In this document: positions 8,248 to 15,559 of the stretch, in pieces
How positions within the stretch are numbered: the first letter of the stretch is position 1
Layout: every line of letters begins with the position of its first letter
NCBI GenBank assembly: GCA_964409775.1
Contig: CAYPEI010000014.1
Location: 31,315 to 95,314 of the forward strand
DNA from: JAHBXL01 sp964409775
GTDB lineage: Bacteria > Planctomycetota > Phycisphaerae > Phycisphaerales > UBA1924
Direction: 5' to 3'
Length of the DNA stretch: 64,000 nt
Position numbers and translations under genes: made by a program
Notes under the pieces: generated by a model
The model's input: only the letters and a program-made list of their open reading frames with translations
Told to the model about the DNA's origin: nothing
Databases searched by the model: none

Positions 8248-9066
8248 ATGAGTGAGGACACGCCGCGGGATCAACTGACGTGGGCATCGCTGCTTGGGCA
8301 GTGGGCGGCGTTTGCGCAGGCGAGCAAGGGATTGCCGCGAGACGTGGAAGGGGAGCGGTGGCGCGCGGCGGTTGCGCCGATCATCGAGTTGCAGGCGGTG
8401 ACGTATGCGCTGGGGGACCTGGACAAGTTGAAGATGGCGGGGGAGCGGGCGGTGGGTGTGGACACGGCGCAGATATTGATCCGGAAGGGCGCGGCGGCGC
8501 TGGAGGAGTTGTGGCGCGGGGAGGAGATGCCGCGGGAGGTTGCGCTGCTGATCGAGGATGCGCAGGCGGCGCTGTCGGCGGGGAAGAGCGCGGGGGTGGA
8601 GTGGCGGGTGGGCGCGGAGAGGCTGGAGTGCAGGCACCCGGGGGAACTGGTGTCGGCGTTGATCGGTGCGGGATTCACGGGGGACTTGTATCTGCCGGTG
8701 CCGGGGGGCGTGTTGTTTGCGGGCTCGCCGTGCGGATTTGCGCGCGGCGCGGCGGGGGAGCGGCCGGGGGAGGCGGTGTGCGAAGCGGTGACGGCGTTTC
8801 TGCTGGACGGCGTGCGGAAGCGGCGCGCGGGCGGCGGGGCGGACATCGAGGGGCCGTCGCGGGCGGCGAAGATGCGGCAAGTGTACCGGCAGTTTGATTT
8901 CGGCAAGGGGTGCGTGGTGCGGGACCTTGTGGTGGCGGCGGATGCGTCGCCGGTTGCGGGCCAACCCCAACTTGTGGCGGCGATCGGGCGTGGGCGGGAA
9001 GTGCCGGTGCCGCTGCCGATCCCGGGGCGGTCGGACATGAAGCCGGTGCCGGTGGAGATTGCGTGA
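8248..9066 (+). CDS. Hypothetical protein, 272 residues
   Basis: I do not recognise this gene. It codes for a soluble protein without signal peptide or membrane segments. The N-terminal half is helical (WASLLGQWAAFAQASKGL, AAALEELWRGEEMPREV). The C-terminal half is more mixed and contains AAKMRQVYRQFDFGKGCVVR. AGGA lies seven bases before the ATG. It is followed at about 100 bases by mdh on the same strand and diverges from the protease gene. Codon use matches its neighbours, so it looks like a resident gene. Confidence 0.7.
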   Translation: MSEDTPRDQLTWASLLGQWAAFAQASKGLPRDVEGERWRAAVAPIIELQAVTYALGDLDKLKMAGERAVGVDTAQILIRKGAAALEELWRGEEMPREVALLIEDAQAALSAGKSAGVEWRVGAERLECRHPGELVSALIGAGFTGDLYLPVPGGVLFAGSPCGFARGAAGERPGEAVCEAVTAFLLDGVRKRRAGGGADIEGPSRAAKMRQVYRQFDFGKGCVVRDLVVAADASPVAGQPQLVAAIGRGREVPVPLPIPGRSDMKPVPVEIA

Positions 9067-9163
9067 GGCGGGAGCGGGGGACCTAGGATCACGACCCTTT
9101 GGACCCCCCATGGCGCGGCCGCGGAAAAGCGGGCTTCGCCGCAGCAATACGAGGAACAGACAG

Positions 9164-10147
9164 ATGCTCAAGCGTGCGAAGATCAGCGTGATTGGCGCCG
9201 GCAACATCGGCGGTGAGTGTGCGCGTTCCCTGGCGATGAAGGAGTTGGGGGATGTGGTGCTGCTGGACATCCAGAACAAGGAGAAGCCGGAGTTGCACAT
9301 GCCGCGGGGCAAGGCGCTCGACCTTGCGTGCTGCGGCCCGATCGAGAACTTCGATGCGCAGATCACGGGCACGTTTGACTACAAGGACATCGCGGGATCG
9401 GACGTGGTGGTGATCACGGCGGGCCTGCCGCGGAAGCCGGGGATGAGCCGGGATGACCTGATCTCGGTGAACACGGGGATCGTGAAGCACGTGGCGCAGA
9501 ACGTGAAGGAGTATGCGCCGAATGCGATCGTGATCGTGGTGAGCAACCCGCTGGATGCGATGGTGTTTGTGGCGTGGAAGGTGACGGGGTTCCCGGCGCA
9601 CCGGGTGATGGGGCAGGCGGGCGCGCTGGATGTGGCGAGGTACAAGACGTTCCTGGCGTGGGAACTGGGGGTGAGCGTGGAGGACATCCAGGGGCTGCTG
9701 CTGGGCGGGCACGGGGACGACATGGTTCCGCTGCCGCGCCGGACGAGCGTGAACGGGATTCCGATCACGGACCTGCTGAGCGCGGAGAAGATCAACGCGT
9801 GCGTGGAGCGCGCCAAGGGCGGCGGGGGCGAGGTGGTGAAACTGATGGGGACGAGCGCGTGGTATGCGCCGAGCGCGGGCGTGGTGGAGATGGTGGAGGC
9901 GATCGTGCGGGACAAGAAGCGGGTGATCGCGTCGGCGGCGTACTGCGAGGATGAGTACGGCGTTGCGCCAGGCGCGAAGGGCAAGGGGTACTTCGTCGGG
10001 GTGCCCGCGGTGCTGGGCGGGAAGGGCGTGGAGAAGATCATCAGTTTCAAGATGGATGAGACCGAGCAGAAGTTCATGAACGAGTCGATCAGCCACGTGA
10101 AGGACCTGGTGGGCGTGGTGCAGAAGATGTTCCCGGAGATGGCCTGA
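9164..10147 (+). CDS. mdh: Malate dehydrogenase (LDH-like type)
   Basis: Interconverts malate and oxaloacetate with NAD in the TCA cycle. The 327-residue protein has the NAD-binding glycine motif GAGNIGG (11-17), the substrate-loop segment LPRKPGMSRDDL with the Arg that favours malate over lactate, VSNPLDAM, and the catalytic His in GGHGDDMVPL (H183). The length fits the lactate-dehydrogenase-like MDH group. The ATG at 9164 is preceded by GAGG at suitable distance and starts right at the conserved LKRAKISVIG strand. The frame is open further upstream, but that stretch has no family resemblance. The FKBP-type gene follows 29 bases later and may be co-transcribed. Confidence 0.97.
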   Translation: MLKRAKISVIGAGNIGGECARSLAMKELGDVVLLDIQNKEKPELHMPRGKALDLACCGPIENFDAQITGTFDYKDIAGSDVVVITAGLPRKPGMSRDDLISVNTGIVKHVAQNVKEYAPNAIVIVVSNPLDAMVFVAWKVTGFPAHRVMGQAGALDVARYKTFLAWELGVSVEDIQGLLLGGHGDDMVPLPRRTSVNGIPITDLLSAEKINACVERAKGGGGEVVKLMGTSAWYAPSAGVVEMVEAIVRDKKRVIASAAYCEDEYGVAPGAKGKGYFVGVPAVLGGKGVEKIISFKMDETEQKFMNESISHVKDLVGVVQKMFPEMA

Positions 10148-10176
10148 GGGTCGGACGCTGCGGAGGAGGCTGCGCG

Positions 10177-11283
10177 ATGCGGACCGGCGTGCTGAGACTG
10201 GCGGGAGCGCTGCTGCTGGCCGTGCCGGCGGCGACGGCGCAGGACAAGGCGGCGAGTCCGCTCTCGGGCGCGACGGCGAGCCCGGCGGACAAGCCGGTGA
10301 CGGTGGCGGCGGCGCAGCGGCACGCGGATGCGGAGATCGAGCGGCTGACGGGGCTGCTGAGCGGGTCGTTCCGGGCGGCGGAATCGGGCGGCCGGCCTGC
10401 GCTTCGGTATGGGGCAGCGCGGATCGCGGTGGCCGGGCTCGACAACGCGGTGTACTTCGAGATCACGCGGGAGGACTCGCCGCTGGCGCCGTTCCGGCAG
10501 GGCGTGTTCCACTGGATCCGGGCCGGGAAGGAACTGCGGCTGAGGGTCTTTGATTTCCGGCAGGGCAAAGGCTTCGGAGAGGCGGTCGCGGGGCTGTGGG
10601 CCGCGCCGGAGGTGTTTCCGGCGATCGGGCTGGAGGCGCTGAATCCGGGCATGGACCTGGTCGCGACGGTGAGCGACACGGGCGCGGTCGCGAAGACCGC
10701 GCACCCGTTTCCGACGACGGTCGGGGGCGCGATCGACGTGATGAGCACGGTGGAGATGTCGGGCGACCGGGTCGCGCTGCACGATGTCGGGCTTGATGCG
10801 GAGGGGCGCGAGGTGTGGGGCGGGGGCGCGGGCGGGCGGACGGAGTTCGTGCGCGAGCAGGCGCCGTGGTATTCGCGGCTGGAGTTTGCCGACGGCCTGG
10901 CGGCGATCCGGATCTCGCCGCCGGGGGACGGCGCGAGGCTGGCGGAGGGCGGCGAGGTGGCGGTGCATTACACCGGGTGGCTGACCGACGGCTCGCGGTT
11001 CGACAGCACGCGGCAGACGGGGCGCGACGCGTTCAAACTCCGGCTGCCGGGGGGCGTGATCAAGGGGTGGAACGAGGGGCTGCGCGGGATCGGCGTGGGG
11101 GAGCGCCGGAAACTGGTGATTCCGCCGGAGATGGGGTATGGGGAGCGCGGCGCGGGGCGGGGGTTGATCCCGCCGAACGCGACGCTGATCTTCGAGGTTG
11201 AGTGCGTGTTTGTCGACAACAGCGGCGCGGGCGAGCCGGGTGCGCCCGCGGGCGCAGCGCCGCCGACGGGCGGGGGGCATTGA
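10177..11283 (+). CDS. Secreted CpcT-like/FKBP-type peptidyl-prolyl isomerase fusion
   Basis: A 368-residue exported protein, with a signal peptide at 1-21 ending AATAQ. Residues of about 50-230 resemble the CpeT/CpcT bilin-lyase fold: LTGLLSGSFRAA, VYFEITRED, then PFRQGVFHWIRAGKELRLRV, where the family typically has a similar pyRQ-type segment. The C-terminal part, about 245-345, is an FKBP domain (VAVHYTGWLTDGSRFDST, LPGGVIKGWNEGL, LVIPPEMGYGERGAG), which speeds prolyl isomerisation, here in the periplasm. The tail is Gly/Ala/Pro-rich. A GGAGG-type Shine-Dalgarno precedes the ATG. The FKBP call is secure; the CpcT-like call is from motif resemblance and needs a profile search. Confidence 0.85.
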   Translation: MRTGVLRLAGALLLAVPAATAQDKAASPLSGATASPADKPVTVAAAQRHADAEIERLTGLLSGSFRAAESGGRPALRYGAARIAVAGLDNAVYFEITREDSPLAPFRQGVFHWIRAGKELRLRVFDFRQGKGFGEAVAGLWAAPEVFPAIGLEALNPGMDLVATVSDTGAVAKTAHPFPTTVGGAIDVMSTVEMSGDRVALHDVGLDAEGREVWGGGAGGRTEFVREQAPWYSRLEFADGLAAIRISPPGDGARLAEGGEVAVHYTGWLTDGSRFDSTRQTGRDAFKLRLPGGVIKGWNEGLRGIGVGERRKLVIPPEMGYGERGAGRGLIPPNATLIFEVECVFVDNSGAGEPGAPAGAAPPTGGGH

Positions 11284-11343
11284 AGCGGCGGGCGAGGCAT
11301 CGGCTCGCCGCGGGCGGCGTTGGAACGGCGAGAGAGGGCGCAG

Positions 11344-11709
11344 ATGGCCGCGGGGACGACGCACTACCAGACGCTCGGCGTTGAGGCGGGAGCGACGGCG
11401 GAGGAGATCCGCCGGGCGTATCGCGCGCTGGCGAAGCAGCACCATCCGGACACGGGTGTGAAGGGGAGCGAGAAGCGATTCGCGGCGATCGCGTCGGCGT
11501 ACGAGGTGCTGTCGGAGCCGTCGAAGCGGCGCGAGTATGACGCGATGCTGGAGCGGGAGCGGGCGGAGCGGGGCGGGGGGGGCGGGCGCGGGCCGCACTA
11601 TTCGTGGGAGAACATCGCATCCGGGAAGCGGGGCGAGCGTACGGAGATTTCGGAGTTCGACGACCTGTACGACACGTTCTATGGGCGGCACGACCGAGGC
11701 TCGGGCTGA
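11344..11709 (+). CDS. J-domain (DnaJ-like) protein
   Basis: A 121-residue protein that begins directly with a J-domain: HYQTLGVEAGATAEEIRRAY, then the HPD tripeptide in AKQHHPDTG, and SAYEVLSEPSKRREYD. J-domains stimulate the ATPase of an Hsp70. It lacks the Gly/Phe region, zinc repeats and substrate-binding domain of true DnaJ, so it is a small co-chaperone of unknown client. The C-terminal 40 residues are Gly/Arg-rich and then acidic-aromatic (EFDDLYDTFYGR). An in-frame TTG lies 24 bases upstream, but the ATG has a GAGGG at good spacing and is preferred. Confidence 0.88.
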   Translation: MAAGTTHYQTLGVEAGATAEEIRRAYRALAKQHHPDTGVKGSEKRFAAIASAYEVLSEPSKRREYDAMLERERAERGGGGGRGPHYSWENIASGKRGERTEISEFDDLYDTFYGRHDRGSG

Positions 11710-11888
11710 GTGCGGGGGCGCGATGCGGGGCGAGGGTCGAGCGTCAGCGGGGCGGGGAAGGTGCACAGACAGCCGGGACACCCTGAAACCGGTGGCCGAC
11801 CGGAGTTGACAACGGGCGGGCGCGGAGCGAAAGTTGGCGTTCATCGGGCGTGTGGGGGGAGGGGCGAGAGGGGACGAGGAACCGCGCG

Positions 11889-13352
11889 TTGCTGAAGCAG
11901 CAGCATCAGTTGTTTGTCGGGCTCCTGGCCGTGGTGGACGGCGCGGTGGTGGCCGGGGCGACGTTCGCGGCGTGGGCGGTGCGGCGGTTGACGATCGAGA
12001 AGACGTGGTGGCCGGAGTCGTGGGAGCACCCGCCGAAGGAGTCGCTGGTGCTGTACACGGTGCCGGTGGCGCTGGTGTGCATGCGGTGGTTCGGGCTGTA
12101 CCGGCCGCACCGGGACAAGAGCCTGACGACGGAAGTCTCGCAGGTGTTCAAGGCGTCGCTGGCGACGATGCTGGCGGTGCTGGCGATTCTGTATGCGACG
12201 GATTCGTCGGTGTTCCGCGGGAAGTATGAGCCGCTGACGCTGTGGGGGGTGGCGCTGGATGCGGGGCGCGTGCAACTGGGCGCGCTGACGGTGCTGCTGC
12301 CGCTGCTGCTGTCGGTCGAGCGGGTGGCGTTCCGGGTGGGGCTGCGTCGGCTGCGCAGCCGCGGGTGGAACCTGCGGCATGTGGCGATCATCGGGTGCGG
12401 GCGGCTGGGGCAGATCGTGGCGCACACGCTGGAGCGGAACTCGTGGACGGGGATCAAGGTCGCGTACTTCGTGTCGCACCAGGACAAGACGCGGCGGACG
12501 GAGTGCGTGGAGAAGCCGGTGAAGGGGGGGCTGGCGGATCTGGAGCAGATCCTGACGGAGAACAAGCCGGACGCGGTGTATGTCGCGCTGCCGGGCTCGC
12601 GGGCGTCGCATCTGTCGCAGGTGCTCAGCGCGCTGGACAAGCATCCGGTGGACGTGCGGATCGTGCCCGATGTGTCGCCGCGGTATGTGGCGCAGAGCAT
12701 GAGCGTGAACGAACTGGACGGGATGCCGATCCTGAGTTATCGGGAGACGCCGCACCACGGGCTGGGCGGGGTGACGAAGCGCATCCTGGATGTGCTGGGG
12801 GCGATCGGGGCGATGGTGATCTTCGGGCCGGTGATGCTGATGGTTGCGGGCCTGGTGAGGATGAGCGGTCCGGGACCGGTGATCTTCCGGCAGCGGCGGG
12901 TGTCGATCGGCGGACAGGTGTTTGATATCTACAAGTTCCGCACGATGTTCCATGTGCAGGATGAGACGGCCGAGCCGACCGGGGCGCGTTGGACGGAGCG
13001 GGACGACCCGCGGGTGACGGCGATCGGCAAGTGGCTGCGGAAGACGAGCCTGGATGAGTTGCCGCAGTTGTTCAATGTGCTGACGGGGGACATGAGCCTT
13101 GTGGGGCCGCGGCCGGAGCGGCCGGAACTGATCGAGCGGTTCCGGGAGGACTGGCGTGGGTACATGCTGCGGCAGCACGTGAAGGCAGGGATGACGGGGT
13201 GGGCGCAGGTGAACGGGCACCGTGGGCAGAGTTCGCTGAAGAAGCGGCTGCAATATGACCTGTTCTATGTGAAGAACTGGTCGGTGGGGTTTGATCTGAA
13301 GATCCTGTGGCTGACGGTGTTCAGGGGGTTTGTGCACAGGAATGCGCATTGA
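11889..13352 (+). CDS. Polyprenyl-phosphate sugar-1-phosphate transferase (WcaJ-like)
   Basis: Probably starts exopolysaccharide repeat-unit assembly by moving a hexose-1-phosphate from a UDP-sugar to undecaprenyl phosphate. The layout of the 487 residues is: an N-terminal block of about four membrane helices; a Rossmann-like domain (HVAIIGCGRLGQIVAHTLE); a membrane-reentrant helix (KRILDVLGAIGAMVIFGPVM); and the C-terminal bacterial sugar transferase core (GPVIFRQRRVSIGG, YKFRTM, KTSLDELPQLFNVL, MSLVGPRPE). The TTG at 11889 is chosen because GAGGA sits exactly eight bases upstream; an in-frame GTG at 11850 lacks a Shine-Dalgarno. No other polysaccharide genes are adjacent, so the sugar is unknown. 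Confidence 0.87.
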   Translation: MLKQQHQLFVGLLAVVDGAVVAGATFAAWAVRRLTIEKTWWPESWEHPPKESLVLYTVPVALVCMRWFGLYRPHRDKSLTTEVSQVFKASLATMLAVLAILYATDSSVFRGKYEPLTLWGVALDAGRVQLGALTVLLPLLLSVERVAFRVGLRRLRSRGWNLRHVAIIGCGRLGQIVAHTLERNSWTGIKVAYFVSHQDKTRRTECVEKPVKGGLADLEQILTENKPDAVYVALPGSRASHLSQVLSALDKHPVDVRIVPDVSPRYVAQSMSVNELDGMPILSYRETPHHGLGGVTKRILDVLGAIGAMVIFGPVMLMVAGLVRMSGPGPVIFRQRRVSIGGQVFDIYKFRTMFHVQDETAEPTGARWTERDDPRVTAIGKWLRKTSLDELPQLFNVLTGDMSLVGPRPERPELIERFREDWRGYMLRQHVKAGMTGWAQVNGHRGQSSLKKRLQYDLFYVKNWSVGFDLKILWLTVFRGFVHRNAH

Positions 13353-13428
13353 GCGAGTGAGTGGTGAGTGGTGAGGGGTGAGCGGTGAGCGGTGAGCGGT
13401 GGGGATTTTCGACCGCCGGTTCGTATAG
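13353..13428. repeat. Short tandem repeat (gtgagcg words) before mnmG
   Basis: The gap between the sugar transferase and mnmG is made almost entirely of a seven-base word and variants (gtgagtg, gtgaggg, gtgagcg) repeated about seven times from 13352 to 13402. It ends in a short AT-richer stretch with ttttcg. It looks like one of the reiterated intergenic repeat types of this genome and could vary in copy number. Confidence 0.6.
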
Positions 13429-15522
13429 TTGATCGTGAGCAGGCGGTCATACCAGGTCATCGTGATCGGCGGAGGCCATGCGGGCGTTGAGGCTGCCTGG
13501 GCGGCGGCGAATCTGCTGCCGGTGCACGGGCAGGATGCCCGTGCCACGCGAGTTCACGGGCAAGATGCCCGTGCCACGGTCGCGCTGGTGACGCTGGATC
13601 CGTCGAAGATCGGCGTGATGTCGTGCAACCCGGCGATCGGGGGGCTGGCGAAGGGGCAGATCGTCCGCGAGATCGATGCGATGGGCGGGCTGATGGGCCT
13701 GGCGACGGATGCCACCGGGATTCAGTTCAAGGTGCTCAACACGAGCAAGGGAGCGGCGGTGCACGGGCCGCGGGCGCAGTGCGACAAGCACGCGTACGCG
13801 GAGGCGGTGCAGGCACTCATTGCGTCGCGGCCGGAGATCGAGGTGATCGCGGGGAGCGTGGAGCGGATTGTCGTGGAGGGGGGGAGGGTGGTGGGCGTTG
13901 TGGTTGCGAAATCGCACATGGCAAATGGGCGAGTTGCCAAATCGCAAATGGCAAATTTGCAAATGGCAAATTCGGAAGGAGCGGGCCGAAGCGCGGACGA
14001 CGAGCATATCGGTCTGTCAGCCGCGACGGTCGTTCTGACCACCGGCACGTTCATGCGCGGGCTGATGCACACGGGCGAGCAGAAAGTGCAGGGTGGGCGG
14101 TTTGGAGAGGGCGCGGCGGTGGGGATCTCGGGGGCGCTGCGCGAGTTGGGGTTTGAACTGGGGAGGTTGAAGACGGGAACTCCGCCGCGGTTGAAGCGGG
14201 GGAGCATCGATTGGGATGCGCTGGAGGCCGCGCCGGGGGATGCGGAGTGCAGGGCGTTCAGCGAGCTCACTTCGTTCGCAAATGACAAATCAGCAAATGA
14301 GCAAATCAGCAAGTTCGACCAGGGATCGTGCGCGCCGTCGCTGGCGCGATTCCCGGTTTTGCCGCAGGTTGAGTGCCGCGTGACGGAGACGACGGCGGCG
14401 GGGCATGGGGCGATCCGCGCAAACCTGCACCGAGCGCCGATGTACAGCGGGCAGATCGAGAGCGTTGGGCCGCGGTATTGCCCGAGCATCGAGGACAAGG
14501 TGGTGCGGTTCGCGGATCGGGAGTCGCACCATGTGTTCCTGGAGCCGGAGAGCCTGCGGGATGACTGGATCTACTGCAACGGCATCTCGACGAGCCTGCC
14601 GGCGGATGTGCAGGATGTGATCGTGCGGTCGATGCCGGGGTGTGCAAGGGCGGAGATCCTGCGGTATGGATATGCGGTTGAGTATGACATGGTGAAGCCG
14701 CACCAGATCATGGCGACGGGCATGACGAAGCGCGTGGAGGGGCTGTTCCTGGCGGGGCAGATCAACGGGACGAGCGGGTATGAGGAGGCGGCGGGGCAGG
14801 GGCTGGTGGCGGGGATGAACGCGGCGCGGCTGGCGCGGGGCGAGGAGTTGGTGACGATCGGGCGGGATGCCGGGTACATCGGGGTGATGATGGATGACCT
14901 GGTGACGAAGACGCCGACGGAGCCGTACCGCATGTTCACGAGCCGCGCGGAGCACCGGCTGATGCTTCGCGCGGACAATGCGCAGGATCGATTGACGCCG
15001 ATCGCGGAGGCGGCGGGGCTGCTGGGGACGACGGAACTGGGGGCGATGCGGCGCGAGTTGTTTGCGATGCGTCGGTCGGCGATGGCGGCGCTGGGGCGGA
15101 TCGTGGACACGGTGCGGATCGAGCAGGTTCCGCTGCGGGACCTGGTGCGGAGGCCGGAGTTCGGGCCTGATCGGCTCGAGGAAGCGGCGCGGCCGGGGCG
15201 TCCGGCGGGGCTGAGCGATCGGGCGTGGCGTGACGCGGTGTTCACGGTGCACACCGAGCGTTTCTACGAGGCGTACATCGAGCGGCAGCGGGCGGAGGTG
15301 GGCCGGCAGGCGGACCTGGAGCGGAGACGGATCCCGCGCGGGTTTGACTATGACGGCGCGGGGAACATCCGCACGGAGGCGCGGCAGGCGCTGTCGAGGT
15401 TCCGGCCGGAGACGCTGGGGCAGGCGGCGCGGCTGGAGGGGATCACGCCGGCGGATGTGACGCTGCTGGCGGTGCTGATCCGGCAGCGGCGCGACCCGGG
15501 CGGAGGGGTGGCGGCGGTGTGA
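13429..15522 (+). CDS. mnmG: tRNA uridine modification enzyme MnmG with repeat insertions
   Basis: With MnmE, MnmG installs the carboxymethylaminomethyl group on wobble uridine 34 of several tRNAs, using FAD. The protein is 697 residues, where about 620-630 is usual. FAD motif GGGHAGVEAA, the MSCNPAIGG segment, GVGP-type RYCPSIEDKVVRFAD, NGISTSLP, QINGTSGYEEAA and EPYRMFTSRAEHRLMLR are all intact. The excess comes largely from three in-frame insertions made of repeat DNA: 20 residues after AAANLLP (VHGQDARATR twice), an AKS/MAN-rich stretch near residue 160-180, and SFANDKSANEQISKF near 283-297. Start is TTG 13429 or GTG 13435, just after an in-frame TAG; neither has a good Shine-Dalgarno. 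Confidence 0.95.
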   Translation: MIVSRRSYQVIVIGGGHAGVEAAWAAANLLPVHGQDARATRVHGQDARATVALVTLDPSKIGVMSCNPAIGGLAKGQIVREIDAMGGLMGLATDATGIQFKVLNTSKGAAVHGPRAQCDKHAYAEAVQALIASRPEIEVIAGSVERIVVEGGRVVGVVVAKSHMANGRVAKSQMANLQMANSEGAGRSADDEHIGLSAATVVLTTGTFMRGLMHTGEQKVQGGRFGEGAAVGISGALRELGFELGRLKTGTPPRLKRGSIDWDALEAAPGDAECRAFSELTSFANDKSANEQISKFDQGSCAPSLARFPVLPQVECRVTETTAAGHGAIRANLHRAPMYSGQIESVGPRYCPSIEDKVVRFADRESHHVFLEPESLRDDWIYCNGISTSLPADVQDVIVRSMPGCARAEILRYGYAVEYDMVKPHQIMATGMTKRVEGLFLAGQINGTSGYEEAAGQGLVAGMNAARLARGEELVTIGRDAGYIGVMMDDLVTKTPTEPYRMFTSRAEHRLMLRADNAQDRLTPIAEAAGLLGTTELGAMRRELFAMRRSAMAALGRIVDTVRIEQVPLRDLVRRPEFGPDRLEEAARPGRPAGLSDRAWRDAVFTVHTERFYEAYIERQRAEVGRQADLERRRIPRGFDYDGAGNIRTEARQALSRFRPETLGQAARLEGITPADVTLLAVLIRQRRDPGGGVAAV
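13522..13581. repeat. Two 30-bp palindromic repeats inside mnmG
   Basis: Two tandem 30-bp units (13522-13551 and 13552-13581) each contain a palindrome with arms cacgggca and tgcccgtg, at 13525-13543 and 13555-13573. They read as VHGQDARATR-like in the mnmG frame. Because 30 is divisible by three and the unit has no stop in this frame, the gene tolerates it. The insertion point is in the loop after the first FAD-binding helix. Confidence 0.8.
13903..13975. repeat. AT-richer short-word repeat inside mnmG
   Basis: A run built on the words gcaaatgg and gccaaatcg, much richer in A+T than the flanking gene. It codes for AKSHMANGRVAKSQMANLQM in the mnmG frame, between the VVGVVV strand and ATVVLTTGTF, where other MnmG proteins have only a short loop. 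It seems a second, unrelated repeat insertion. Confidence 0.7.
14278..14312. repeat. Third short-word repeat inside mnmG
   Basis: A run of gcaaatgacaaatcagcaaa-type words codes for ANDKSANEQISK in the mnmG frame. It lies before the conserved VECRVTET strand, again in a region where other MnmG proteins are variable. Word content resembles the insertion at 13903-13975 but is not identical. Confidence 0.65.
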
Positions 15523-15559
15523 GTTGGGGCCCGGGAGCGGTTCCGCTACCATCGGCCCG

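Noticed and set aside
9379..11844. Long open frame on the minus strand across mdh, the FKBP fusion and the J-domain gene
   Set aside because: Antisense to three well-supported genes and without recognisable motifs.
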